Positions 26,161 through 34,849 of a stretch of 64,000 nt of DNA are shown here, piece by piece; positions within the stretch are counted from its first letter, which is position 1; each line of letters begins with the position of its first letter. The notes under the pieces are model-generated. The model had not been told where the DNA came from and did not search any database. It saw only the letters and a list, made by a program, of their open reading frames with translations. The DNA lies in NCBI RefSeq assembly GCF_004342985.1, contig NZ_SMBO01000004.1, positions 310,001-374,000 on the forward strand, in the 5' to 3' direction. The stretch is from Novosphingobium sp. PhB57. Lineage in GTDB: Bacteria; Pseudomonadota; Alphaproteobacteria; Sphingomonadales; Sphingomonadaceae. The position numbers and the translations under genes are program-made.

Positions 26161-28665
26161 ATGGCGCGGGCACGCTTCCTCGTCGCTCTGGGCGGCATGG
26201 CCATCACCGGCGCGGGAGCGATCGCAAGCCCGGCCGCGGCCGCCCCCGCCCTCAAGGTGGACGCGCCGCCCGGCTTCGAGGACCTGACAGGTCCGCAGCA
26301 GGTGGTGCTCGATGTCTACATGGGCGGCGTGCGGATAGGCGAGGCCGTGGCGGTGGTGCAGCCCGGCCATTTCCGCTTCGTGGACGCGCAGAAGCTGGTG
26401 GAGAGCCTGCCCGACATCAGCGACCGCCCCCGGCTGACGGCCGCCCTTGGCGCGCCCGACCTTGATCCCCATCCCGAGGCGATCTGCCCGGTGGAGAGTT
26501 CCAGCCCCTGTCCCCGGCCCAAGCCGGACGTCGTTGCCATCGTCTTCGATCCCGCGCGCTACCGGGTGGATATCATCGTCGCCCCGCGCTTCCTCTCGGT
26601 TCAGGCGGCGGTGCGGATGCAGAACCTGCCGCCTCCCGCCGACACGCCCGCGCTGGTCAACTTCATATCGGGAACGATCACCGGCGCGCGCGGGCAAGCG
26701 GCCGAGTATTACCTTCAGGACACCGCCGTCATCGGGATCGGCACGGGCCGCATCCGCGCCAGCTTCCAGCAGGCGAGCTATTCCGGGTTCCAGACCGACA
26801 CGCTGGCCGGCGAACTCGACCGTCCCGGACTGCGCTATACCGCGGGCGCCTTCTGGATTCCGGGAGACACCCTGCTGGACCGCGTCAAGATGGTCGGCCT
26901 CGGCCTCGCCACGCAGTTCAACACCAGGCTGGATCGCGACCAATTGATGGGCAGCCCGCTGATCCTGTTCCTCGATCAGCGCGCGCGGGTGGATATTCTG
27001 GTGAACGGGCGCATCATGGCATCGCAGATGTACGATGCGGGGAACCAGGCCCTCGATACGTCCGCACTTCCGGAAGGCTCTTACACGGTGATCCTGCGGA
27101 TTACCTCGGCTTCGGGTGCGACGCGCGACGAGCAGCGCTTCTTCTCGCGCAGCAGCACCTTGCCGATGACGGGGCATGACGCGTTCTTCCTTTATGCGGG
27201 CGCGCTGGTGCGCAACAACCGGGGCCTGATCGGAGACATCACCCATACGCCGCTGTTCCAGGGAGGCTGGGCGCGGCGCATCTCGCCCGCTCTGGCCGTC
27301 AACCTGGGCGTGATTGGCACTGACAAGCGCCAATGGGGCGCCGCGGGCGCCACGGTGCTCCAGGGCGACTGGCAACTGGACGCTTCGGTCCATGTCTCGA
27401 ACAGCGGCGGCCTGGGGCTCTACGGCCACATTTCGCGCACAAGCGCGGGGCGGCTCAGTCTCGACCTCGACGCCCGCCATATCGCGAACCCGGGCGGAGG
27501 GCCGCTGCTGGCGACCACTGACCTGGTCCTGCCGGCACCGGGCGGCCTTGAATATGCCCCTTATTCGGGCGCCTACACCCAGTTCAGCGGCGCGGTGGGC
27601 TATCGCATCGGGCAGGGGCGACTGTCCCTTGTCGGCACCTACCGCCGGCAGGAGGCCAGCCGCGACTATTCGCTGGGCCCGGCCCTCTATCTCCCGCTGA
27701 AGCGCTGGCGCTCGGCATCGCTCGATTTCAACGGGAACTACACCTTCACGAGCCTGGGGCGGCAGGCCTACGTCGGGTTGAACCTGATCGTCACCCGCCC
27801 CCGCACCAGCTACACGGTGACCGGCGCCGGCCAGGTCGGTCCGGGCAACGAGGGGCTGCGCGACGGGCTACAGGGCGGCATCAACGTCTCGCGCCGGTTC
27901 GACGACGTGGCGGGTGCGGAAGTCCAGGCCGACGGCGGCGTGCAGCACGCCAACGGCCTTACTTATGCCCAGGCGCAAGTCCAGGCGCGCAGCGATGTGG
28001 GCGGGGGCAACGTCAATCTGGTCCAGCCTTTCTCCGGCGGCGCAACCCAGTACGCCGCATCGCTGAACACGGCGCTGGTCGTGGGCCAGGGCGGCGTCCG
28101 CTTCAACGAAGGCAGGAACGGCGATGCCATGGTGGTCGTCCACATCGACGACGGCGATGCCGACGCCTTCTTCGAGGTGCTGGTGGACAACCGGGTGATG
28201 GGAACCGCGCGCGGCGGCAAGGACCTCACCGTGACCCTGCCCTCCTACCGTGCCTATGCCGTGCGCGTTCGTGCCAAGGGCCAGGTTCTCAGCGATTACG
28301 ACGCGAAGGCGCGGCAAGTGAGCCTCTACCCCGGCAATGTCGTTCAACTCGTCTGGCGCGCAAGGCCGGTCGCGGCGGTGTTCGGGCGACTGGTGCGCGC
28401 CGACGGCCAGCCGATCGTCCAGGCCGAGATCGCCGCCGGCGGCGACCTGGCCCAAAGCGACGAGCGGGGCCATTTCCTTATCCAGACCAGCCGGGGCGCG
28501 ACCCTGATCGTCCGCAGCCGCGACGGCTCGGTTTGCAAGGTCGCCCTGGACGCCCTCGATCCCGTCGACGGCTATGCCGCCGTGGGCGACCTCATCTGCC
28601 AGCCGGTCGCGCGGCTGGCCGCCGATTCCGATTCTCCGCCCAGCCAAACCAAGGTCGAACCATGA
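26161..28665 (+). CDS. fimbrial outer-membrane usher (PapC/FimD family, Csu type)
   Basis: This 834-residue protein has a signal peptide (ending SPAAAAP) and the usher layout: an N-terminal periplasmic domain, a 24-strand beta-barrel interrupted by a plug near the middle (about residues 270-350), and C-terminal domains near 640-820. It matches the shorter archaic (sigma/Csu) ushers that secrete and polymerise pilins. Its stop overlaps the chaperone start (ATGATGATG at 28662). The N-terminal motif VVLDVYMGGVRIGEA resembles the usher N-terminal domain. Confidence 0.87.
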   Translation: MARARFLVALGGMAITGAGAIASPAAAAPALKVDAPPGFEDLTGPQQVVLDVYMGGVRIGEAVAVVQPGHFRFVDAQKLVESLPDISDRPRLTAALGAPDLDPHPEAICPVESSSPCPRPKPDVVAIVFDPARYRVDIIVAPRFLSVQAAVRMQNLPPPADTPALVNFISGTITGARGQAAEYYLQDTAVIGIGTGRIRASFQQASYSGFQTDTLAGELDRPGLRYTAGAFWIPGDTLLDRVKMVGLGLATQFNTRLDRDQLMGSPLILFLDQRARVDILVNGRIMASQMYDAGNQALDTSALPEGSYTVILRITSASGATRDEQRFFSRSSTLPMTGHDAFFLYAGALVRNNRGLIGDITHTPLFQGGWARRISPALAVNLGVIGTDKRQWGAAGATVLQGDWQLDASVHVSNSGGLGLYGHISRTSAGRLSLDLDARHIANPGGGPLLATTDLVLPAPGGLEYAPYSGAYTQFSGAVGYRIGQGRLSLVGTYRRQEASRDYSLGPALYLPLKRWRSASLDFNGNYTFTSLGRQAYVGLNLIVTRPRTSYTVTGAGQVGPGNEGLRDGLQGGINVSRRFDDVAGAEVQADGGVQHANGLTYAQAQVQARSDVGGGNVNLVQPFSGGATQYAASLNTALVVGQGGVRFNEGRNGDAMVVVHIDDGDADAFFEVLVDNRVMGTARGGKDLTVTLPSYRAYAVRVRAKGQVLSDYDAKARQVSLYPGNVVQLVWRARPVAAVFGRLVRADGQPIVQAEIAAGGDLAQSDERGHFLIQTSRGATLIVRSRDGSVCKVALDALDPVDGYAAVGDLICQPVARLAADSDSPPSQTKVEP

Positions 28666-29387
28666 TGATGCCTGCTCCCAGCCTTTCGCAATCGCAGTTG
28701 CTGCGCCGCATCGCGATCCGGGCCGCCCTGCCCCTCGCCGCCATGGCCGGCGCGGTTCCCGCAGAGGCGGGCATCGCCTTGAGCAAGGTGATCGTGGACC
28801 TGCCCGCCGACACCCCGCCGCGCGACGACATAGAAGTGAGCAACGACAGCAACGAGCGCCAATATGTCCTGGCCGAGCCTGCCGTGATCCAGGCTCCGGG
28901 CACGCCCCAGGAAAAGCGCGTGGATTCCGCCGACCCCGCCGTGACGGGCCTGCTGGTCACGCCGCAGAAACTGGTGCTGGAACCCGGCGAGCGCAAGCTG
29001 GTGCGGGTAGCGCTGGTGGCGCCGCGCGGCAGCGACGAGCGGGTCTATCGCCTGGCGATCAAGCCGGTGGCGGGATCGATATCGGCAGAACAGAGCGCCC
29101 TGAAGGTCTTCATCGGCTACGACGTGCTGATTATCGTCCGCCCGGCAGTGGCCACCGGCAAAGTCACGGCCACGCGAACGGCCAGGGCGATCACGTTCCA
29201 CAATGGCTCGAATGCCAGCGTGGAAATGTCCGAAGGCAGGCAATGCGACGCGGCGGGCAGGAACTGCGCATCCCTGCCAGCCATGCGCCTCTACGCGAAC
29301 GCCGACTGGACCGTCCCCAGAGAGCGCGACACCCCGGTGGAATACCGGCTCCAGACCGGCAAATCGCCGACGACCGACAAGTTCTGA
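28662..29387 (+). CDS. periplasmic pilus chaperone (PapD/CsuC-like)
   Basis: This 241-residue exported protein has a signal sequence ending near AEAG and two immunoglobulin-like domains: a first with DIEVSNDSNERQYVLAEPAV and VTPQKLVLEPGERKLVRVALVA (the G1-strand/subunit-binding region typical of PapD-like proteins), and a second around residues 150-230. It escorts pilins to the usher. The start overlaps the usher stop by four bases; three consecutive ATG codons leave the exact start uncertain. The gene ends the operon. Confidence 0.85.
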   Translation: MMMPAPSLSQSQLLRRIAIRAALPLAAMAGAVPAEAGIALSKVIVDLPADTPPRDDIEVSNDSNERQYVLAEPAVIQAPGTPQEKRVDSADPAVTGLLVTPQKLVLEPGERKLVRVALVAPRGSDERVYRLAIKPVAGSISAEQSALKVFIGYDVLIIVRPAVATGKVTATRTARAITFHNGSNASVEMSEGRQCDAAGRNCASLPAMRLYANADWTVPRERDTPVEYRLQTGKSPTTDKF

Positions 29388-29441
29388 ACCACCGCTGCCG
29401 TTCTGCCCGCGGCGGCGGCTGTCGGCCTTTGCGGATACGGA

Positions 29442-29467
29442 AATGGCGGCCCCGAGGGACCGCCATT
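29442..29467. terminator. hairpin between convergent chaperone and receptor genes
   Basis: AATGGCGG and CCGCCATT form a perfect 8-bp stem around a GC-rich loop, between the chaperone stop and the receptor stop. Poly-U is weak on either strand. Confidence 0.5.
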
Positions 29468-29489
29468 CCTTGCGCTTCGTCCGGTTGGC

Positions 29490-32183
29490 TCAGAAGCGAA
29501 CCTTGGCGCCCATCGTGAAGTAGCGGCCGATGGTGTCGTAGTGGATCGCGCCGTACGTGGTCAGCGGCGGATCGCGGTCGAACAGGTTGTTGACGTTGGC
29601 GAAGATCGTGAACTTGTCGACGTTCACTTGCGCGCCAAGATCCACGTAGACGCGGGCCGAGATGTCGTTGTTGGCGATGTCCAGCGCATGGTTGAACTTG
29701 CCGCCGCCGACATAGCGCACGCGGGTGTCGAGCGAGAAGGTATCGCTCGTATACGTGACGATGCCGCTGGCGCGCCAGTGCGGCGTGCCGAAGCTGACGT
29801 TGTCGCCCACGTCACCCGCGCGGTCCACGGTGGTGGTGCCATCGTTGATCAGCACCTTGGGCACGTAAGTCGCCAGGCCGCGCAGGCGCAGGTTGCCGCC
29901 CAGGTTGGAGGCGATCGTGCTCATCGGGAACTGGTACGTGGCCTCGATGTCCACGCCCTTGGTCTTGTACTCCGCCAGATTGATGTAGGTCGTGTAGATC
30001 GTGGTCGGCGCACCGGAGCTGTCGCGCACGATCTGGCCGCAGAGCGAGGTGTTGCCGTTGTTGCATCCCGTGACGATGTCCTGCGCGCCCAGCGAGGTGA
30101 TCGCATCGCGCAGCTTGATGTCGTAGTAATCGACCGAGAGGTTGAAGCCGCGCAGGAAGGTGGGCGTGAACACCGCGCCCAGGGTCAGCGTGCTGCCGAT
30201 CTCGGGCTTCAGGTTCGCATTGCCGCCGCCGAAGCGAGTGACCGAATAGGTGTTGCCGTTCTCCGCCACGGTCGAGAAGCTGGTCGTGGTGGTGGTGAAC
30301 AGTTCGCTGAGGCTGCCCGAACGGATGTCGCGCGAACGCGAGACGCGCAGCAGCAGGTTGTCGAAGATCCGGTCGGTCAGGCCCAGCTTCCACGACCAGA
30401 TGCCGCCGCTGGTGCTGTAGTGGCTGTAGCGGGCGGCGCCGTTGACGTCGATCTTGCTGAAGGGCTTGTCGAGCAGCGGCACGGCCACTTCGCCGAAGGC
30501 TTCCTGCACATTGAACCCGCCATTGAGCGGCGAGAAGTTGAAGCGGCTGAAGCCCTTGGCGGCCGAGACGGCGTCAAGGCCGCTGGTCACCTGTTCCTCC
30601 CAGCGTGCCTCGGCGCCGACCGCGATCGAGACCGGGCCTGCCCAGGTCGAGAACGGATCGCCGCGCAGGCTGGCGCCGGTCGTGTCCAGCTTGGTGGTGT
30701 AGACGGCGCGCGCATCGTTGCCGAACACATAGTCGACCGCCGCCTGGCTGGCAGTGCCGGTGCCCAGGATGTTGAGCGGGGCGCAGGCGGTGGTGGGATC
30801 GGTCAGCGCCACGCGGCAGACGATGTTGCCGCTGGAATCGGTCACCGCGTCCAGCGCATTGGTCAGGTTCGCGCCGGTGATCTGGTTGTGGTAGCTCTGC
30901 ATGTTGCGCATTTCGCCGTGGCTGTAATAGGCGCTGTAACGCCACTTGCCGTCGGCGAAGCTGCCGTCCACGCCGATCGCGCCTTCCACGTTCTGGCGGT
31001 AGTAGTCGAAGGTGCGGTAGCCATAATCCTCGAACACGCGGCCGACCTTCAGGCTGGTTTCGCCCGCGGCGGCAAGCTGGCTGCGGATCGTGTCCGACAC
31101 GTAGGGATTGCTGGCCGAGATCGTGTACGTACCGCTTTCCGCGTAGAACGGATAGCTGGCCCAGATGCGGCTGTAGCTGCCGTCTGCCCAGAACGTCGCG
31201 TCGCCCACTTCGAAGCTGGCGCGGGCGTAGGAATTCACGCGCTGGTAGGGGTTGGTGAGGGCGTATTCGTCATTGGTGGCAACGCCTTCGCCGCCGACCA
31301 TGGTGGTGCCGCTGATCTGGCTGCCATACTGGAAGGCGCGCAAGCTGCCGTCCGCATTGAAGGTCTGGCCCTTGAGCGTGCCCGAAGTGATCAGGCCGCC
31401 AAGGCTGGTGTTGGAGGCGTTGACGTCGCGCACCAGGACATAGTCGTGATCGCCGCCCACGGGCGAAAACAGGTTCGAGCTGCCGACGTTCTTGCGCGAA
31501 TTGCGGTCGAGGATGCCTTCGTCGTTCTGGTATTCGGCGCCGAACATGAAGTGGCCGCGGCCGTCCGCGAACTTGGTGCCGAAGGTGCCGTCGAAGCTGT
31601 AGCGATAGCCGTCGCCGCGCGTGGAAATGCCGTTCTGCGCGCCGATGGTCAGGCCCTCAAGCTCGTCGTCGAGGATGATGTTGACCACGCCGCCGATGGC
31701 GCCCGAACCCCATGCCGCCGACGCGCCGCCGGTGACGACGTCCACGCGCTTCACCAGGCCCTGCGGGATGGTGTTGAGGTCGGCCGCGCCGGTGAAGCGG
31801 CGGTTGTTGAGCAAGGTCAGCGTGCGGGTCACGCCCAGGCCGCGAAGGTCCATGGCAGAAGCGCTGGAATTGGTGTTGGCCACCGTGCTGGCAGGCGTCT
31901 GCGTGGCGCGAAACTGCGGAAGGTCGTTCAGCACTTGCGCCAGGCTGGGCCGGGCGCCCAGGCGCAGCTCGGTTTCGCCGACGACCGTGGTCGGCGTCGG
32001 CGCGTCGAAGCCCTTGCGGTCGATGCGCGATCCCGAGACGACGATGTCGGGGCCGCTCTCTTCGGCGGCGCCGACGGGCGCGGTATCCTGCGCCATCGCC
32101 GGCTGGGCAAAGGCCATGGTCAGGCCGAGGGCGGCGGTGCCGCCGCTCAGCAACTGGCGAAACTTCCGGTTGGTATCACGCAT
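29490..32183 (-). CDS. TonB-dependent receptor, linked to a serine hydrolase
   Basis: This 897-residue outer-membrane receptor has a signal peptide (RKFRQLLSGGTAALGLTMAF, cleavage near PAMAQ), a plug with PDIVVSGSRIDRKGFDAPTPT and MDLRGLGVTRTLTLLNNRRF and VKRVDVVTGGASAAWGSGAIGG, and a barrel ending in YFTMGAKVRF. The plug type is that of receptors related to ferric or vitamin-type uptake and to peptide/oligosaccharide uptake in sphingomonads. Start at 32183 is supported by the signal. It lies 76 bases downstream of a serine hydrolase in the same orientation, likely one operon. A candidate response-regulator box lies before the hydrolase. Confidence 0.87.
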   Translation of the reverse strand: MRDTNRKFRQLLSGGTAALGLTMAFAQPAMAQDTAPVGAAEESGPDIVVSGSRIDRKGFDAPTPTTVVGETELRLGARPSLAQVLNDLPQFRATQTPASTVANTNSSASAMDLRGLGVTRTLTLLNNRRFTGAADLNTIPQGLVKRVDVVTGGASAAWGSGAIGGVVNIILDDELEGLTIGAQNGISTRGDGYRYSFDGTFGTKFADGRGHFMFGAEYQNDEGILDRNSRKNVGSSNLFSPVGGDHDYVLVRDVNASNTSLGGLITSGTLKGQTFNADGSLRAFQYGSQISGTTMVGGEGVATNDEYALTNPYQRVNSYARASFEVGDATFWADGSYSRIWASYPFYAESGTYTISASNPYVSDTIRSQLAAAGETSLKVGRVFEDYGYRTFDYYRQNVEGAIGVDGSFADGKWRYSAYYSHGEMRNMQSYHNQITGANLTNALDAVTDSSGNIVCRVALTDPTTACAPLNILGTGTASQAAVDYVFGNDARAVYTTKLDTTGASLRGDPFSTWAGPVSIAVGAEARWEEQVTSGLDAVSAAKGFSRFNFSPLNGGFNVQEAFGEVAVPLLDKPFSKIDVNGAARYSHYSTSGGIWSWKLGLTDRIFDNLLLRVSRSRDIRSGSLSELFTTTTTSFSTVAENGNTYSVTRFGGGNANLKPEIGSTLTLGAVFTPTFLRGFNLSVDYYDIKLRDAITSLGAQDIVTGCNNGNTSLCGQIVRDSSGAPTTIYTTYINLAEYKTKGVDIEATYQFPMSTIASNLGGNLRLRGLATYVPKVLINDGTTTVDRAGDVGDNVSFGTPHWRASGIVTYTSDTFSLDTRVRYVGGGKFNHALDIANNDISARVYVDLGAQVNVDKFTIFANVNNLFDRDPPLTTYGAIHYDTIGRYFTMGAKVRF

Positions 32184-32259
32184 TTTCTTGGACCCCTTTT
32201 TGAGATTATCCGGCCGCCCCTGAGCGGCTTCTTTTTTGGTGAGTTTTCTGGGAACGGGC

Positions 32260-33894
32260 TCAGCCGTCGGTGCGGCGGAACTCGACATCGTAGGCACGGC
32301 TTTCGCCGAAGCGCAGGCTGGTGACCTTGCCGCCGGCATCGCGCCTGAACTTGACGGTCATGGATGAGGACTGCGGCAGCGCGTCGCCGGTGAAGACATC
32401 GGCATAAGCCGCGGTCAGCGGACGGCCCGACCAGCGCGGGCCGTCATAGACCAGCGTATCGCCCTGCTGGCGAAAAGTCAGGCAGCCGCCGGTATCGACG
32501 CCGCAGAAACGGCCTGCGTAGTCCTTGGGATCGAAGGCGGAGACCTGCTCGACCTTGCGGTAGGCGATGCGCTCGCCCTCCCGGTTTTCGCGCACGAGGC
32601 CGCTCTTCGAGAAAGCAAACACATCCTCGCGCAGGGCCCAGCGGCCCGGGCCTACCGGCTCCAGCGCGCGGCCGTCGGCCGTGAGCTGGCCTTGCGCATC
32701 GGCGGCGAAGCGAACCGGGAAGCCGGTCATGCCGTCGGCATAGAGCCCGGTCGGCAGCGCACCCTTCGGCGTGTAGGGCCTGGACTTGAAAGCGGGCAGG
32801 AAGACGTCCGCGACATCGCGGCCCAGCGTCGGCGTATCGGCATTGCCGCCGTTGCACAGCAGCGAGACAGCCAGCTTCTGCCTGGGATAACGGGCCATCC
32901 ACGCGCGGTAGCCGCCGGTCGAGCCGGAGTGGCTGACTTCCTGCTCGCCGTGATGGTCGAGGTTCACGACGGCCAGGGCATAGGCGATGCGGGTTCCATC
33001 GTTCAGCCGGGTCGGCTGCTGCATGGCCTCGGTGAAGCCCGGACCGAAGCGGTCGTCATCCAGCGCGGCCTGCCACTTGACCAGATCGTCCACCGTGGTG
33101 AGCAAGCCGCCGTTGCCGTAGGCGTCCTCGATCACCTGGTCGTTGCGATAGACGCCGTTCTCGAATTCGTAGGCGCCGGTGCGGCCGGGGACCACTTCGC
33201 CGTGGTCGTCGCGCCAGCGGGTGTGGCTCATGCCCAGCGGCACGAAAATGCGGTCGTGCGTGAAGTCCGCGAGCGACTGGCCGCTGACGCGCTGGACGAT
33301 GATGGCCAGCAGGTTGAAATTGCTGTTGCTGTAGAGGTAGTGCGCGCCGGGGGCGAAGTTCAGCTGCTTCTGGCGGACCAGAATGTCCAGCATGTCCTTG
33401 TTGTCCGCCGTGCGGCTGTTGCGCGGCCAGCCTTCGATCGCGGCGACGGAACCCCAGTCACGCAGGCCGCTGGTGTGGTGCAGCAAGTGGCGGATGGTGA
33501 TCGGCGCGCCGTAGTCCGGCATTTCGGGAACGTACTTGCGGATGTCGTCGTCAAGCGAGAGCTTGCCCTCGCGCGCCAGCATCAGCGTGGCAGCGGCGGT
33601 GAACTGCTTGGAATCCGATCCCGCCTCATAGATGGAATCCTGCTTTGCCGGCACGCCGAGTTCCAGGCTGGCCATGCCGTAGACGCGCTGGGCAAGGATC
33701 TCGCTGCCGCGCGATACGGCAACCGCGCAGCCCGGCGTATCCTGATGCGCCCAGCGTGCGAAGATCGCGTCGACTTGCGCGATCTGGGCTTCGGTGGCCG
33801 CAGCGGGCGTGACCGGCGCAGACGCCGCGTAAGCCGCACCGGCCATTCCAATCGCAGTCATCGCGCCGGCAATCGGCGTCAGGCTCAACTTCAT
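32260..33894 (-). CDS. beta-lactamase-family serine hydrolase, exported
   Basis: This 544-residue protein has a signal peptide (ending AAYAAS) and the penicillin-binding protein / class C beta-lactamase fold signatures: SDSK (S93, K96) and YSN (Y188-N190), then HSGSTGG in the role of the KTG motif. The C-terminal 180 residues form an added beta domain (DUF3471-like pattern). It may hydrolyse D-amino-acid peptides, esters or cell-wall fragments in the periplasm. It is the first gene of a probable operon with the receptor, and lies divergent from a two-component system. Confidence 0.85.
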   Translation of the reverse strand: MKLSLTPIAGAMTAIGMAGAAYAASAPVTPAAATEAQIAQVDAIFARWAHQDTPGCAVAVSRGSEILAQRVYGMASLELGVPAKQDSIYEAGSDSKQFTAAATLMLAREGKLSLDDDIRKYVPEMPDYGAPITIRHLLHHTSGLRDWGSVAAIEGWPRNSRTADNKDMLDILVRQKQLNFAPGAHYLYSNSNFNLLAIIVQRVSGQSLADFTHDRIFVPLGMSHTRWRDDHGEVVPGRTGAYEFENGVYRNDQVIEDAYGNGGLLTTVDDLVKWQAALDDDRFGPGFTEAMQQPTRLNDGTRIAYALAVVNLDHHGEQEVSHSGSTGGYRAWMARYPRQKLAVSLLCNGGNADTPTLGRDVADVFLPAFKSRPYTPKGALPTGLYADGMTGFPVRFAADAQGQLTADGRALEPVGPGRWALREDVFAFSKSGLVRENREGERIAYRKVEQVSAFDPKDYAGRFCGVDTGGCLTFRQQGDTLVYDGPRWSGRPLTAAYADVFTGDALPQSSSMTVKFRRDAGGKVTSLRFGESRAYDVEFRRTDG

Positions 33895-33992
33895 GTCGCA
33901 AGATCCCTTTTCGATCCCGCAACCCGCGCTCCAGGGCCGATCGACCTCCGGCGCAGGCGGTGTTGCGTTCGATAGGGGCGCTAGACGGTCTC

Positions 33993-34010
33993 GCTGTCAC
34001 GAACCTGACA
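33993..34010. promoter_or_regulatory. candidate response-regulator box 1
   Basis: Read towards the serine hydrolase (minus strand), this 18-bp element is TGTCAGGTTCGTGACAGC. It matches box 2 at 36382-36399 at 15 of 18 positions in the same gene-relative orientation, and on the other strand resembles a pair of CTGTCA-like repeats four bases apart (Pho-box-like geometry). The OmpR-type regulator between the two boxes is the obvious candidate. Confidence 0.6.
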
Positions 34011-34152
34011 TGTGCGCCCAGCGTCAAGCTTTTGTGCAATCATTTGCAAGAACATGTCGCAAAGGCTTGGCATTTGTTATGCGTAGAGCCATGCATGGCG
34101 AAATTTCACATCCTTGGGGGAGGGAAACGGGTCGCTGTTCGGGGATTTTTTG

Positions 34153-34818
34153 ATGCGTTTGCTGCTGGTTGAAGATGATGAGAGGCTGGCGCGCGGCGTC
34201 GCAGCCTCGCTGGAGGCTGCGGGCTTTTCGGTGGACCGCCTCGAAAACGGCGAGGATGCGCTGCAGATGGCCGGCGCAGAGCCCTATGCGGCGATCATCC
34301 TCGACCTCGGCCTGCCCGACCTCGACGGGCTGGACGTGCTCTCGCGCCTGCGCGCGCGGGGCGAGGTGACGCCGATCATCATCCTCACCGCCCGCGACAT
34401 GGTGGACGATCGCATCAACGGTCTGGACCGCGGCGCGGACGACTACATGGCCAAGCCCTTCGACCCGCGCGAACTCGAATCGCGGATCCGTGCGCTGGTC
34501 CGGCGCAGTCAGGGCACGCCCGATCCGGTGCTCCGCATCGGTACGCTGGTGTTCGACCGGTCCAGCCGCACCGTCTCCCTCGATGACAGCGTGATAGACT
34601 TGCGCCGCCGCGAACTGGCCGTGCTGGAAACGCTGATGGGCCGCCCCGGGAAGGTCATCCCCAAGGAACGCCTTTCCGCCCAGGTCTTCGCCTTCGACGA
34701 TGCGGTGACGCCCAATGCGCTGGAGGTCTACGTCGGCCGCCTTCGCCGCAAGCTCCAGCCCTCCGGCCCGGCGATCCGGACGGTGCGCGGACTGGGCTAC
34801 ATGATCGAAGCGGCCTGA
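34153..34818 (+). CDS. OmpR-family response regulator
   Basis: This 221-residue protein has a receiver domain (residues 1-115: acidic VEDDE, phospho-acceptor D51 in ILDLGLPDLDG, T79 in ILTARD, K101 in KPF) and an OmpR/PhoB winged helix (about 130-218, ending VRGLGYMIEA). It is transcribed upstream of its sensor kinase. ATG at 34153 has GGGGA before it; the frame extends to 34114 without similarity. A small inverted repeat TGCAA-TCAT-TTGCA at 34035-34048 lies in its promoter region. Two matching boxes flank the two-component genes. Confidence 0.92.
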   Translation: MRLLLVEDDERLARGVAASLEAAGFSVDRLENGEDALQMAGAEPYAAIILDLGLPDLDGLDVLSRLRARGEVTPIIILTARDMVDDRINGLDRGADDYMAKPFDPRELESRIRALVRRSQGTPDPVLRIGTLVFDRSSRTVSLDDSVIDLRRRELAVLETLMGRPGKVIPKERLSAQVFAFDDAVTPNALEVYVGRLRRKLQPSGPAIRTVRGLGYMIEAA

Positions 34819-34849
34819 ACCGCCGCCAGACGCACCGACGCCAGACCCC

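Noticed and set aside
29541..32324. 927-codon plus-strand open frame opposite a TonB receptor
   Set aside because: It is the antisense shadow of a clear receptor gene. It lacks family motifs and a ribosome site, and long antisense frames are common in GC-rich DNA.
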